DNA of 64,000 nt, taken from Pseudomonas sp. Q1-7. GTDB taxonomy: Bacteria; Pseudomonadota; Gammaproteobacteria; Pseudomonadales; Pseudomonadaceae. Below are positions 1 to 9,180 of this stretch, in pieces. The translations under genes were made by a program, and so were the position numbers. The stretch lies in assembly GCF_028010285.1 (NCBI RefSeq), contig NZ_CP116304.1, positions 2,620,501 through 2,684,500 of the forward strand, read 5' to 3'. Under the pieces are notes generated by a model that saw only the letters and a program-made list of their open reading frames with translations, was not told where the DNA came from and did no database searches. The stretch's first letter is position 1, and the number at the start of each line of letters is the position of its first letter.

Positions 1-601
1 TGCCGCGGGCGCCGCCGGTGGCGACGGTCATGTCCTCGTTGTCGGAGGAGTCGCGCTGGTTGACCTGCTTGAGCTGGCCGGCGTCGAAGGTCAGGCCGGC
101 GAGCTCCATGGAGTTCAGGTGGCCGCCCTGGAAGGTCTGCGGCAGCAGGCGCGAGTCGTTGTACTGGACGACCGGCAGCTTGGGCAGCAGGGTGCCGACC
201 CGCAGCGTGCTCTTGGAGGCGCGCAGCTTGGCGGTGAGGCCGAGTTCGCCGTATTCGTCCTGGGCCTGGCCGGTTTCGCGGTCGCGCTTGAGCAGGCCGG
301 AACCAGAGCGGTCGGGGCTGGAGTCGAGTTTGACGCCGAGCAGGCCGAGGGCGTCCACGCCGACGCCGACGGTGCCTTCGGTGAAGCCGGATTCGTAACG
401 CAGGAGGAAGCCTTGGGCCCATTCCTCGGCCTTGGACTGGGTGGCGCCTTCCTGGCGGAAGTCGCGGTTGAAGTAGAAGTTGCGCAGCTCCAGGCTGGCC
501 TTGCTGTCCTTGATGAACTCGGCCTGGGCGGGAGTGGCAGCGCCAATGGCGGTGCCGGTCAGCAGAAGCAGGGAAGAACAGAGACGGGTTTGTCGGGGCA
601 T
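1..601 (-). CDS. OprD-family outer-membrane porin, N-terminal part (cut by window edge)
   Basis: About 200 N-terminal residues of a substrate-specific OprD-type porin, which forms an 18-stranded outer-membrane barrel for uptake of amino acids, carboxylates or peptides. The start is the ATG at 601. It is followed by a signal peptide (residues 1-27, ending TPAQA) and the family hallmark ASLELRNFYFNRDFR, then VGVDALGLLGVKLDSS and the strand-rich GELGLTAKLRASKSTLRVG. The frame is open to the left edge, so roughly half of the usual 420-450 residues is missing. The gene is divergent from a Cache-domain two-component system, and the 166 bp between them must hold both promoters. That arrangement suggests, but does not prove, that the kinase senses the porin's substrate. 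The exact OprD subgroup cannot be told from this part. Confidence 0.93.
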   Translation of the reverse strand, partial: MPRQTRLCSSLLLLTGTAIGAATPAQAEFIKDSKASLELRNFYFNRDFRQEGATQSKAEEWAQGFLLRYESGFTEGTVGVGVDALGLLGVKLDSSPDRSGSGLLKRDRETGQAQDEYGELGLTAKLRASKSTLRVGTLLPKLPVVQYNDSRLLPQTFQGGHLNSMELAGLTFDAGQLKQVNQRDSSDNEDMTVATGGARG

Positions 602-767
602 TTTAGAAACTCTTGTTATTGTGGAAGCGGATGTCTGGCGGGCCGGGGTACGGCTACCGCGCAACCGCGCAACTATTCACGGGCGAGCCGCCCATTGATA
701 TGCGCTGTACTACCTATCCGGGGTACGTAGAACTACTGAGTTCACCCTGGGCTGCCCTGCGAAGTGA

Positions 768-2117
768 ATGACCATGCAACTCAAGTACAAGATCGTGACC
801 CTCAGCGTCCTGCCGCTCATTGCGTCGGTGCTGTTCATCTGCGTCCTGGTATTCGCCCAGAGCCAGAAGCTGGAAGAAGAACAGGCCAAGCTGGTGGAAA
901 GCAGCATCATGGCGGCCAAGAAGGCCGAGCTGAAGAACTACCTGGAACTGGCCCTGAGCTTGATCGCGCCGCTGTATGACAGCGGCCGGGATGACGAGGA
1001 GGTCAGGCAGCAGGCGCTGAACATGCTGGCGCGGGCCAACTTCGGCCTGGATGGCTACTTCTTCGTCTACGACCGCCACGGCAAGAACCTGATGCACCCG
1101 CGCCAGGCCAATCTGGTGGGCAAGGAACTCATTGGCATGAAGGACAAGAATGGCCTGCCGGTGATCCAGGCGCTGCTGGACAGCGCCCAGAAGGGCGACG
1201 GCTACCAGCTCTATACCTGGGAGAAGCCGTCTTCCAGGCAGGTGACGGAAAAGCTCTCCTACGTGGTGATGCTGGACCGCTGGGGCTGGATGCTCGGCAC
1301 CGGCATCTATATCGATGATGTCGAGGTGGCCACCTCCAAGTCCCGCCAGGAGGTGGCGAGCGGGGTGCTGACCACGGTGCTGGCCATTGCCTCCTTCTCG
1401 CTGATCGCCGTGCTGGTGGTGTTCAGCGGTGGGCTGATGCTGAACTTCACCGAGCACCGCCTGGCCGACCGCAAACTGTCGGCACTCAACCAGCGCATCG
1501 TCCACCTGCAGGAAGAGGAACGGTCGCGGGTATCAAGGGAGCTGCACGATGGCATCAGCCAGCAACTGGTCTCCATCAAGTTTCAGTTCGAACTGGCCAG
1601 CCTGGAGCTGGAGAACGGGCAGGGCAGGGCGCTGGACAACCTGCGCGCCGGCACTGCGCGGCTGGGCGAGGCCATTGGCGAGATCCGTCGCATCTCCCAT
1701 GACCTGCGGCCCTCGCTGCTGGATACCCTCGGCCTGTCGCCGGCCATCGACCAACTGGTGCGCGAATTCGAACAGCGCACCGCGATCCGCACCCAGTACG
1801 AGCGCGGGCTGGATGACGCACAGGTGGAGACGGATGTATCCGTCACGCTGTTCCGCATCATTCAGGAGGCGCTCGGCAACATCGAGCGCCATTCCCAGGC
1901 CGGCGCCGCTATAATTTCGCTCTCCACGTCCAGGCACGCCATTGTCCTCCGCGTGGAGGACAATGGCGTGGGATTCGATCCCGGCCTGATGGACAGGAGT
2001 CAGGGAATCGGCCTGCGCAACATCAGGGAGCGGGTCGATCACCATCGTGGAACCTTCACTATTTCTTCTTCGCCCGGCCGCACGGAATTGCAGGTCGAGA
2101 TACCCGCCAGGGCCTGA
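768..2117 (+). CDS. Membrane sensor histidine kinase with periplasmic Cache domain (NarX/HPK7 type)
   Basis: A 449-residue sensor kinase. A first membrane segment (about residues 12-32) and a second (about 204-228) bracket a periplasmic single Cache domain with the signature GYFFVYDRHGKNLMHPR, a fold that usually binds small carboxylates or amino acids. The cytoplasmic part has a HisKA_3 dimerisation domain with phospho-acceptor His260 in SRELHDGISQQL, then a HATPase_c domain with N-box NIERHSQA, G1 EDNGVGFD and G2 GIGLRNIRERV. The response regulator gene follows after 34 bp, so the two form an operon. An alternative ATG at 774 is only two codons in, and neither start has a strong ribosome binding site. 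The ligand is unknown. The divergent OprD-type porin hints at a small organic nutrient. Confidence 0.93.
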   Translation: MTMQLKYKIVTLSVLPLIASVLFICVLVFAQSQKLEEEQAKLVESSIMAAKKAELKNYLELALSLIAPLYDSGRDDEEVRQQALNMLARANFGLDGYFFVYDRHGKNLMHPRQANLVGKELIGMKDKNGLPVIQALLDSAQKGDGYQLYTWEKPSSRQVTEKLSYVVMLDRWGWMLGTGIYIDDVEVATSKSRQEVASGVLTTVLAIASFSLIAVLVVFSGGLMLNFTEHRLADRKLSALNQRIVHLQEEERSRVSRELHDGISQQLVSIKFQFELASLELENGQGRALDNLRAGTARLGEAIGEIRRISHDLRPSLLDTLGLSPAIDQLVREFEQRTAIRTQYERGLDDAQVETDVSVTLFRIIQEALGNIERHSQAGAAIISLSTSRHAIVLRVEDNGVGFDPGLMDRSQGIGLRNIRERVDHHRGTFTISSSPGRTELQVEIPARA

Positions 2118-2151
2118 CCGGGCCCGATCCTGCACGCACCAAGAGGCCGTC

Positions 2152-2784
2152 ATGAGCTTTACCAAACCCGTCAGAATCGCGCTGGTCGACGATCACGTAC
2201 TGGTGCGCGATGGCGTGAAGTCACTGCTGTCGGCCATGCCGCATTTCGACGTGGTGGCCCAGGCCGAGTCCGGTGCCGAGGCCCTGGAGCTGGTGGCCTC
2301 CACCGAGGTGGACCTGCTGCTGGTGGACGTCGGCCTCAAGGACATGAACGGCCTGGAATTGACGCGCAGGCTGTGCGCGCTCTATCCGGGCATCAAGGTC
2401 CTCATCCTCAGCATGTATGACAACCAGGAATACGTGCGTACTTCCATCAACGCCGGTGCCTTCGGCTATGTGCTGAAGAACGCGCCCTCCCAGGAACTGA
2501 TCGCCGCCATCGAAGCGATAGTCGCCGGCGGCAGCTTCTACAGCCCGGAAATCGCCCGCAAGCTGGCCACCAATGTCCGTGACGAGAACGAGCTGACCCC
2601 GCGGGAACTGCAGGTCTTGTCGATGCTCGCCAAGGGCCTGAACAACAAGGAAGTGGCCCGCGAGCTGGATATCAGCGTGCGCACGGTGGAAACCTACCGC
2701 CTGAGCATCCGCCGCAAACTGAACATCGACACCCCCGCCGCCCTGGTGAAATACGCCCTTGAGCATGGGCTGATCTCGATCTGA
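2152..2784 (+). CDS. LuxR/NarL-family response regulator
   Basis: A 210-residue response regulator. The receiver domain has the acidic pair in ALVDDHV and phospho-acceptor Asp59 in LLLVDVGLKDMNG. The C-terminal GerE-type helix-turn-helix begins at ELTPRELQVLSMLAKG and contains EVARELDISVRTVETY, typical of NarL/FixJ regulators. I chose the ATG at 2152 because it follows an AAGAGG ribosome binding site at 2141-2146 and gives a receiver of normal length; the frame is open further upstream, into the kinase gene. It is the partner of the Cache kinase immediately upstream. Its targets are not shown, but the divergent porin is the obvious candidate. Confidence 0.93.
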   Translation: MSFTKPVRIALVDDHVLVRDGVKSLLSAMPHFDVVAQAESGAEALELVASTEVDLLLVDVGLKDMNGLELTRRLCALYPGIKVLILSMYDNQEYVRTSINAGAFGYVLKNAPSQELIAAIEAIVAGGSFYSPEIARKLATNVRDENELTPRELQVLSMLAKGLNNKEVARELDISVRTVETYRLSIRRKLNIDTPAALVKYALEHGLISI

Positions 2785-3281
2785 CGTCGTTGCCCCAAGG
2801 GGCCGTGCTGTGGTGGTTCCGAGGCGATTGATCAGAGCGATTCGTCGGCAAAGCCGCTGCCAGCAAGGTTGGATGGCCTGAGGCAGCCCTGAAACCACTG
2901 GAACAACGCCACTTCGCTCCTGGCATCGAGCAGGCTCGAGCGCGCCCGTTAATTATCAGATGAATGCCCGACCCGACGGTGCGTTTGCTACCGGGCTATT
3001 TCCTACGGGCTCAATGCCTGTGATTTCAGTCTGCGTGCTCAGGTCTATCTGACTTGATTGTTTTTTATGTGGGATTTGTCTGATCCATGGATGGCTATTT
3101 CTTTTTTACTTCAGAAGTCTTCAATTGGCTTTTTCTTTTGCTTTAACTGCGCTCTTGAGTTCAAGGCTCTATTCGGGTGATGTGAGAACTCCATGTTCTT
3201 GGTGCGGCTGGCCGCCCACTGCTGGCGCGGCTTTTCGTGTTGGATTGACAGGGTAAAGACACAATATAGGGAAGTACTTGA
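2785..3281. other. Intergenic region upstream of the T6SS locus
   Basis: About 500 bp with no convincing gene. The left part is GC-rich like its surroundings and contains a small GCCCC/GGGGC inverted repeat just after the regulator stop, too weak to call a terminator. From about 3040 to 3180 the DNA is clearly AT-rich with T-runs, as is common upstream of T6SS operons that are silenced by H-NS/MvaT-type proteins (inference). A TTGACA hexamer at 3245-3250 has no -10 element at normal spacing. No sigma-54 promoter with correct GG-N10-GC spacing was found. Confidence 0.4.
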
Positions 3282-3782
3282 ATGTCCTCGGATAGCTTTC
3301 AGAATGAGGTTCCAAAGGCGCGGGTCAATATCAAGCTTGATCTGCATACAGGCGGCGCCCAGAAGAAGATGGAGTTGCCGCTGAAACTTCTGGTGATGGG
3401 TGATTACAGCAACGGAAAAGAGCATCGTCCGCTGTCCGAGCGTAGCAAGGTTGATATCAACAAGAATAACTTCAATAGCGTTCTGGCTGATTTCAATCCG
3501 AGTTTGAAACTTGCCGTGGACAACACGCTGGCCGATGACGGCTCGCAGGCCAGTGTCGAGCTGACCTTTCGCCACATGAAGGATTTCGAGCCCGAGCAGG
3601 TCGCCCGCCAGTTGCCCGAGCTGCGCGCCCTGCTGGCCATGCGCAATCTGCTGCGCGATCTCAAGTCGAACCTGCTCGACAACGCCACTTTCCGCCGCGA
3701 ACTGGAGCGCATCCTCAAGGATGACGCGCTAAGCAGCGAGCTGCGCGACGAACTGATCGCGCTCGCTCCGCAAGATCGCTGA
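3282..3782 (+). CDS. tssB: TssB, T6SS contractile sheath small subunit
   Basis: A 166-residue protein of the VipA/ImpB family. With TssC it builds the contractile cytoplasmic sheath of the T6SS. The family pattern is clear: the N-terminal RVNIKLDLHTGGAQKKMELP, the core LPLKLLVMGDYS, and the C-terminal helix LPELRALLAMRNLLRDLKSNL that knits into TssC. The length is normal for TssB. The start has an AGGGAAG ribosome binding site at about 3267. It is the first gene of the T6SS run, and tssC follows after 35 bp. Confidence 0.97.
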   Translation: MSSDSFQNEVPKARVNIKLDLHTGGAQKKMELPLKLLVMGDYSNGKEHRPLSERSKVDINKNNFNSVLADFNPSLKLAVDNTLADDGSQASVELTFRHMKDFEPEQVARQLPELRALLAMRNLLRDLKSNLLDNATFRRELERILKDDALSSELRDELIALAPQDR

Positions 3783-3817
3783 ACCTCGTCGGTCGATGAA
3801 TTAGGGAGAGAAAGAAA

Positions 3818-5356
3818 ATGTCCGTAGAAGGAACTGCTGCACAAGTCCCGGGCTCAGCCGTGCTGAGCCGTGAGGGGCAGGGCGTGTATGCCACGCTGTT
3901 CGACAAGATCAATCTCAGTCCGGTATCGGCCCTGGCCGATATCGAGGTTTTCCAGAGCACGGATGCGTTGTCCGAAGTGTCGGCCGATGAGCGCGTCACC
4001 GCGGCGGTCAGCGTCTTGCTGGATTTGCTCAAGCGTTCTTCGCAGAAGGTCGAGCGTCTCGACAAAAGCCTGTTGGACGAGCACATCGCCAAGTTGGATG
4101 AGCAGATAAGCCGTCAGTTGGATGCCGTCATGCACCATCCGGACTTCCAGCGGGTCGAGTCCACCTGGCGCGGGGTCAAGTCGCTGATCGACCAGACCGA
4201 TTTTCGCCAGAACGTCAGGATCGAGCTGCTCGACATCAGCAAGGATCATCTGGTGCAGGATTTCGAGGATGCTCCGGAGATCGCCCAGAGCGGCCTATAC
4301 ACCCACACCTACATCCAGGAATACGACACGCCCGGCGGCGAACCGATAGCAGCGGCCATATCCAACTACGAGTTCGATCGCGGTCCTCAGGATATCGCCC
4401 TGCTGCGCAATATTTCGAAAGTGGCGGCCGCCGCTCACATGCCTTTCATAGGCTCGGTGGGACCGGCCTTCTTCGGCAAGGCGTCGATGGAGGAGGTGGC
4501 CGCCATCAAGGACATCGGCAACTACTTCGACCGCGCCGAATACCTGAAGTGGAAGTCTTTCCGCGACTCCGACGATGCGCGCTACATCGGTCTGACCATG
4601 CCGCGTGTGCTGGGGAGGCTGCCCTATGGTCCCGACACGATTCCGGTTCGCGGTTTCAACTATGTGGAGAGCGTGAAAGGGCCGGACCACGACAAGTACC
4701 TCTGGACCAATGCCTCCTTCGCCTTTGCCGCCAACATGGTGAAGAGCTTCATCAATAACGGCTGGTGCGTGCAGATCCGTGGCCCGCAGGCGGGTGGAGC
4801 GGTTACCGACCTGCCCATCCACCTCTACGACCTGGGGACCGGCAACCAGGTGAAGATTCCTTCGGAAGTCATGATCCCGGAAACCCGCGAATTCGAGTTC
4901 GCCAACCTCGGGTTCATTCCGCTTTCGTACTACAAGAACCGCGACTACGCCTGTTTCTTTTCCGCCAACTCGGCGCAGAAGCCGGCGCTGTACGAGACAG
5001 TGGATGCCACCGCCAACAGTCGCATCAACGCGCGTCTGCCTTACATTTTCCTGCTCTCGCGAATTGCCCATTACCTCAAGCTGATCCAGCGCGAAAACAT
5101 TGGCACCACCAAGGATCGTCGCGTGCTCGAACTGGAGCTGAACAACTGGATCCGCGGGCTCGTCACCGAGATGACCGATCCTAGCGACGACCTGCAAGCC
5201 TCGCACCCACTGCGCGATGCCAAGGTGATCGTGGAGGACATCGACGACAACCCCGGCTTCTTCCGCGTGAGGCTCTATGCCATTCCGCATTTCCAGGTGG
5301 AAGGCATGGACGTCAACCTGTCGCTGGTTTCGCAGATGCCCAAGGCCAAAGCCTGA
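3818..5356 (+). CDS. tssC: TssC, T6SS contractile sheath large subunit
   Basis: A 512-residue VipB/ImpC-family protein, the large sheath subunit. Recognisable blocks are HHPDFQRVESTWRGVKSL, the central PFIGSVGPAFFG, the KWKSFRDSDDARYIGLTMPR segment and the C-terminal ENIGTTKDRRVLELELNNW with the VRLYAIPHFQVEGMDVNLSL end that forms the sheath beta-strands. Length and order are canonical. The ATG follows a GGGAGAG ribosome binding site. It pairs with the tssB gene just upstream and leads into tssK after 24 bp. Confidence 0.97.
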   Translation: MSVEGTAAQVPGSAVLSREGQGVYATLFDKINLSPVSALADIEVFQSTDALSEVSADERVTAAVSVLLDLLKRSSQKVERLDKSLLDEHIAKLDEQISRQLDAVMHHPDFQRVESTWRGVKSLIDQTDFRQNVRIELLDISKDHLVQDFEDAPEIAQSGLYTHTYIQEYDTPGGEPIAAAISNYEFDRGPQDIALLRNISKVAAAAHMPFIGSVGPAFFGKASMEEVAAIKDIGNYFDRAEYLKWKSFRDSDDARYIGLTMPRVLGRLPYGPDTIPVRGFNYVESVKGPDHDKYLWTNASFAFAANMVKSFINNGWCVQIRGPQAGGAVTDLPIHLYDLGTGNQVKIPSEVMIPETREFEFANLGFIPLSYYKNRDYACFFSANSAQKPALYETVDATANSRINARLPYIFLLSRIAHYLKLIQRENIGTTKDRRVLELELNNWIRGLVTEMTDPSDDLQASHPLRDAKVIVEDIDDNPGFFRVRLYAIPHFQVEGMDVNLSLVSQMPKAKA

Positions 5357-5380
5357 GCCATTCCATAGGGAAACGACGTC

Positions 5381-6736
5381 ATGAACATCGACCGCCCCCT
5401 ATGGGCTGCGGGGACATTATTGTCTCCGCAGCAGTTCCAGCAGCAGGCGCGCTGGGAGGCATGGACCAACGAATGCCTCGCTCATCTCTCCCTGGTTCAT
5501 CCTTGGGGGGTGCTGGCGGTAGCCTTCGATACGGACGCGCTGCGACTGGGCAAACTGAAGGCAACGCGGCTGCATGTGCGTATGCCCGACGGCACCCTGA
5601 TCGACACGGATCGGGTTGATCGCCTGCCGCCAGCGCTGGAGCTGTCACGCGTGTTGGCCGACGACGTCCAGACCGCGAGCCTCTTGCTGGCCCTGCCACT
5701 GGAGCAGGGCAATGGCAACAACTGCATCCTCGACGGCGGCCGGGAGGACCGGCCCACGCGCTATCGCCAGGATTGGCGCCAGGTGCAGGACCTCTACGGC
5801 GATGAAAGCCAGTCGATCAGCGTGATGGAACACCAGCTCAGCCTGCGCTTGGCCAGCGACGACAATGGTGATTACCTGACCTGTCCAATTGCGCGTCTGA
5901 CGCGCGACGCTCAGGGCAGTTGGGCTCCAGACCCTGGCTATATACCGCCTCTGCTGAGTTTCGCCGCCCATTCAGGCCTGCTGACACAGCTGGAAAACCT
6001 GCTGACGCAGTTGTCCGCCAAGCGCCAACGGCTGATGGGCATGCGTCGGGAAAGCAATCAACGGATGGCCGACTTCGCCGTGGCTGACGTTTCGCTGTTC
6101 TGGTTGCTCAATGCGCTCAACACCTATCAGCCGATTCTGGCCGACCTCAAAGCCCATCCCGCACGCCACCCCGAGCACGTCTACGTGGAGCTGGCAAAAC
6201 TCGCCGGCAGCCTGTTGACCTTCTCGCTGGAACACGACACCGACAAGATTCCGAGCTATCGGCACGAGCACTTGGAAACGGTATTCCCGCCGCTGTTGAG
6301 CACGATATCGATCCTGCTCGAAGCCAGCCTACCGTCGCGCGTCATCGCGCTGGTGCTGGAAGAGCAGGGCGCCAACCGCTGGAAGGTCGCGCTCAATGAC
6401 CCACGCTTGCGCGAACCAGGCGGTGCCGATTTTTACCTGTCGGTACGTTCGCGCTTGCCGGTGGCACAGCTGCAGAGCCAGTTCCCACGCCTGTGCAAGG
6501 TCGGCACTCCGGACGAGGTCGATCATCTGGTCAATGCGGCACTCGACGGTATTCCGTTGCAGCCGCTCAACCATGTTCCAGCTGCCATCCCGCTGCGTTT
6601 GGAGAATCAGTACTTCGCACTGGATCTCGGGCACCCCAAAGGGCTGGCCATGCTGGCCGAAGGCGTCTGCGCCTTCTACGTCCCCTCCACCCTGATCGAT
6701 GCGAATCTGGAACTGTTCGCGGTGTTGCGCTCATGA
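5381..6736 (+). CDS. tssK: TssK, T6SS baseplate adaptor
   Basis: A 451-residue TssK (VasE/ImpJ) protein that links the T6SS baseplate to the TssL/TssM membrane complex. The typical start, with LWAAGTLLSPQQFQQQARW within the first 25 residues (compare the family's GxxLxPQHFQQQ), the middle SFAAHSGLLTQLENLL coiled segment and the C-terminal head domain with IPLRLENQYFALDL agree with the family. Its stop overlaps the tssL start in an ATGA, which points to translational coupling. Confidence 0.94.
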   Translation: MNIDRPLWAAGTLLSPQQFQQQARWEAWTNECLAHLSLVHPWGVLAVAFDTDALRLGKLKATRLHVRMPDGTLIDTDRVDRLPPALELSRVLADDVQTASLLLALPLEQGNGNNCILDGGREDRPTRYRQDWRQVQDLYGDESQSISVMEHQLSLRLASDDNGDYLTCPIARLTRDAQGSWAPDPGYIPPLLSFAAHSGLLTQLENLLTQLSAKRQRLMGMRRESNQRMADFAVADVSLFWLLNALNTYQPILADLKAHPARHPEHVYVELAKLAGSLLTFSLEHDTDKIPSYRHEHLETVFPPLLSTISILLEASLPSRVIALVLEEQGANRWKVALNDPRLREPGGADFYLSVRSRLPVAQLQSQFPRLCKVGTPDEVDHLVNAALDGIPLQPLNHVPAAIPLRLENQYFALDLGHPKGLAMLAEGVCAFYVPSTLIDANLELFAVLRS

Positions 6737-7413
6737 ACCTGAAAGCCGAAACACAGAATCTGTCGGCGATTGATGTCGACGCGCTGTTGCAGGACAGCTA
6801 CCTGCTGGTCGTGGAGCTTCGTGAGGGTGCCAGGGCGCCGAGTGGTCGGGATTTGTGGACGCGTTGTTCGAACCAGGTCGAAGAAGTACGGGAGCAGCTC
6901 AAGAATGCCGGAATGAGCCAGCGCAGCATCGATCACATCAGCTATGCCCAGTGTGCATTGCTGGATGAGACGGTGCTCGGCTGTACCACGGAGAAAGCCC
7001 ACGCCGACTGGGCCGCCGAACCCTTGCAGGCGAAGTTCTTCAACCGCCATCAGGCTGGAGAGTTTCTCTATGAGGACATGCGCGAAGTCCTTCGCGACCC
7101 GGCGCCGGACCTGCAGGTTCTGACTGTATTCCAGCGCGTTCTGATGCTGGGGTTCAAGGGCCGTTACAGCGATCTGGAATACCCTGAGCGGGAGCAGATC
7201 CTCAGCGCCCTGAGCGCACGCGTAGCGCCCTTTGTCATTCGCCACGCACTCATCTCAGGTCCAGGTCGAACGGACGGTTTCCATGTGCAGCGCTTGCTGC
7301 ATTCCCCGCTCATGCAATGCCTCGCGGCCGTTGTGCTGTTGGTTGGTGCCTGGTGGGGACTGAACCATCTGCTGGGCGAAGCGATCACCTCGCTCCTGCC
7401 CGGCAAGGTGTGA
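6733..7413 (+). CDS. tssL: TssL, T6SS inner-membrane component (DotU family)
   Basis: A 226-residue TssL (DotU/ImpK) protein. The cytoplasmic hook domain shows ISYAQCALLDETVLGC and LQAKFFNRHQAGEFLYEDM, both strong DotU signatures, and LMLGFKGRYSDLEYPEREQIL. A single C-terminal transmembrane helix (about residues 197-217, MQCLAAVVLLVGAWWGLNHL) anchors it. Translation starts at the ATG at 6733, overlapping the tssK stop. It has no peptidoglycan-binding extension. That function appears to have been taken by the OmpA-domain protein encoded next door. Confidence 0.95.
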   Translation: MNLKAETQNLSAIDVDALLQDSYLLVVELREGARAPSGRDLWTRCSNQVEEVREQLKNAGMSQRSIDHISYAQCALLDETVLGCTTEKAHADWAAEPLQAKFFNRHQAGEFLYEDMREVLRDPAPDLQVLTVFQRVLMLGFKGRYSDLEYPEREQILSALSARVAPFVIRHALISGPGRTDGFHVQRLLHSPLMQCLAAVVLLVGAWWGLNHLLGEAITSLLPGKV

Positions 7414-7422
7414 GGGGGCCGA

Positions 7423-9165
7423 ATGATATTGAAGCTGACGCGAGGTCTCTGGGTATGGGCGGCAGCCCTTGCCTTGGCGCTGTTGTCCATCATTCCGATG
7501 CCGGCCTGGCAACGCACATGTGGCGCCCTGGCCATCGCGTTCGCCTTGTACCAGGCGTGGCGCTGGTCGGGTCAGCGAGCGGCGAGGCGACGCGAGGCCA
7601 TTTCGTTCGCCGATGATGTGTCCCTGCCTCCAGCGACCTACCGGCAGCCGGTGGTTCTGGTCTGTGGTGATGGCTTGCAGGGGCTGTTCGATACAGCAGG
7701 CGTCGATAAGACTGCCCTGCGTACCACGCCACAGGGTTGCTATCTGCGGGTGGCGAAAGCCGAACAGTTGCCGCGCATGGTCGACAGCGTTCTGGAGCAC
7801 CGGCCGCATTGGGGTGGTCAGCTCTGCGTGCTCTACATCGTCAATCCCGGTGAACACCTCGATGTCGCGGTGCTGGCCGGACAACTGCGCACATTCCGTC
7901 ACCAATTGGCGCTTGCGCGCCGGCATGGCGTCGCTCTGCCGTTGCTACAGGCGACCTATCTGTACAGCAGCCAGGGTGCCGGCCCCTGGTTCAGTTGGGC
8001 AGCAGGTGCACCGCAGCCTGAGGTTCATGAGGCGGGGGCGTGCGTCAGCCTCGGAGAATGGCAGGAACAGGCGCTTGACGTCCGGACTTCAGCGGCCCGG
8101 CTGCGTACCGCCGTCCTGCTGAAAAGCCTGGCCGCCTGGCTGGCCGAAAACGTGCAAACGCACCTCGTCGACCGAGAGGCCCCCGACCCTGCGTGCGTTG
8201 CAGTGGTCAGCGCGGTCACGCTGGTACCCACACTGCCTGGTGCTCTGACTGGCAATCTCTGGCAGCAGTGGATGCGCGACAGGACCGCGCTGGCGGAAGC
8301 GGCCATTCCGGATCGAGGCGCCGGAGCAGTGCTCCCTTTCCCGGCTCCATTGCTGTCCTTGCTGCGTGTGAAGGTGCATGACTCTCCGCGGCGTCGAGCT
8401 GGCCTGATCGCACTCTGGCTGTTCACGGCTACGCTGCTGGCAGCGCTGCTCAGCTCCTCCTGGCAGAACATCCTGTTGGCACGTCAGGTCAGCGACGACT
8501 TGCGCCGCTACCTGGCCATTCCCGAGCCGGAGCACCGTGACCAGCCGGAATTCGCCTTGCGCGAAACCGCCATGACGGTGTTGCGTGCCGATGCCGCGCG
8601 TCTGGATGACTACTACCGCCATGGCGAGCCGCTAGGGCTCGGATTCGGCCTGTATCAGGGCGAGCGCCTGCGAAGCTCGCTTCAGGCGGTAATCGCCGAT
8701 CACCGATTGCCGCCGCCGTCGCCGATGGCGGTAGCAGGACGTCCCGATCCCGTTCGACTCGACAGCCTGTCGTTGTTCGCAGTGGGCAGCGCGAAGCTCA
8801 AGCCCGAGTCGACCAAGCTGTTGATCAATGCCCTGGTCGATATCAAAGCCCAGCCGGGCTGGCTGATCGTTATTGCTGGCCATACCGACGCCACCGGCAG
8901 TGCCGAGCAGAATCTCCAGTTGTCCCGCGCGCGCGCCGGAGCCGTGCGTGACTGGATGCAGCGCATGGGAGATATCCCCGACAGCTGCTTCGCCGTGCAG
9001 GGCTTCGGCGCCAGCCAGCCGATTGCCAACAACGACACCGCATTCGGGCGCGCCGCGAACCGGCGCGTCGATATCCGTCTGGTTCCGGAGGTGGGGGCCT
9101 GCGTGCTACCCACGGCGGCACCGGAGGGCAAGCATCAGTCGCATTCCGCGGCTGTCACTTACTAA
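7423..9165 (+). CDS. TssM-like N-terminal half fused to an OmpA peptidoglycan-binding domain
   Basis: A 580-residue protein. The first 430 residues resemble the first half of TssM/IcmF: two transmembrane helices (about 8-45), a cytoplasmic NTPase-like region without a P-loop, a third helix at about 323-345, then the IcmF-type periplasmic segment containing LDDYYRHG and GFGLYQGERL. Instead of continuing as TssM, it ends in an OmpA/MotB domain (about 445-560) with GHTDATGSAEQNLQLSRARA and GRAANRRVDIRL, which binds the peptidoglycan stem peptide. It sits between tssL and hcp. It probably anchors the TssJLM complex to the cell wall as TagL/TagN-type proteins do. A closely similar OmpA domain ends the last gene of the locus (31875-33056). 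Confidence 0.8.
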   Translation: MILKLTRGLWVWAAALALALLSIIPMPAWQRTCGALAIAFALYQAWRWSGQRAARRREAISFADDVSLPPATYRQPVVLVCGDGLQGLFDTAGVDKTALRTTPQGCYLRVAKAEQLPRMVDSVLEHRPHWGGQLCVLYIVNPGEHLDVAVLAGQLRTFRHQLALARRHGVALPLLQATYLYSSQGAGPWFSWAAGAPQPEVHEAGACVSLGEWQEQALDVRTSAARLRTAVLLKSLAAWLAENVQTHLVDREAPDPACVAVVSAVTLVPTLPGALTGNLWQQWMRDRTALAEAAIPDRGAGAVLPFPAPLLSLLRVKVHDSPRRRAGLIALWLFTATLLAALLSSSWQNILLARQVSDDLRRYLAIPEPEHRDQPEFALRETAMTVLRADAARLDDYYRHGEPLGLGFGLYQGERLRSSLQAVIADHRLPPPSPMAVAGRPDPVRLDSLSLFAVGSAKLKPESTKLLINALVDIKAQPGWLIVIAGHTDATGSAEQNLQLSRARAGAVRDWMQRMGDIPDSCFAVQGFGASQPIANNDTAFGRAANRRVDIRLVPEVGACVLPTAAPEGKHQSHSAAVTY

Positions 9166-9180
9166 GAGAAGGAGCTTCAC

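Noticed and set aside
3211-3235. Possible sigma-54 promoter upstream of tssB (TGGCGCGGCTTTTCGT)
   Set aside because: The bases ten after GG are CG, not GC, so the -12 element is not in place.
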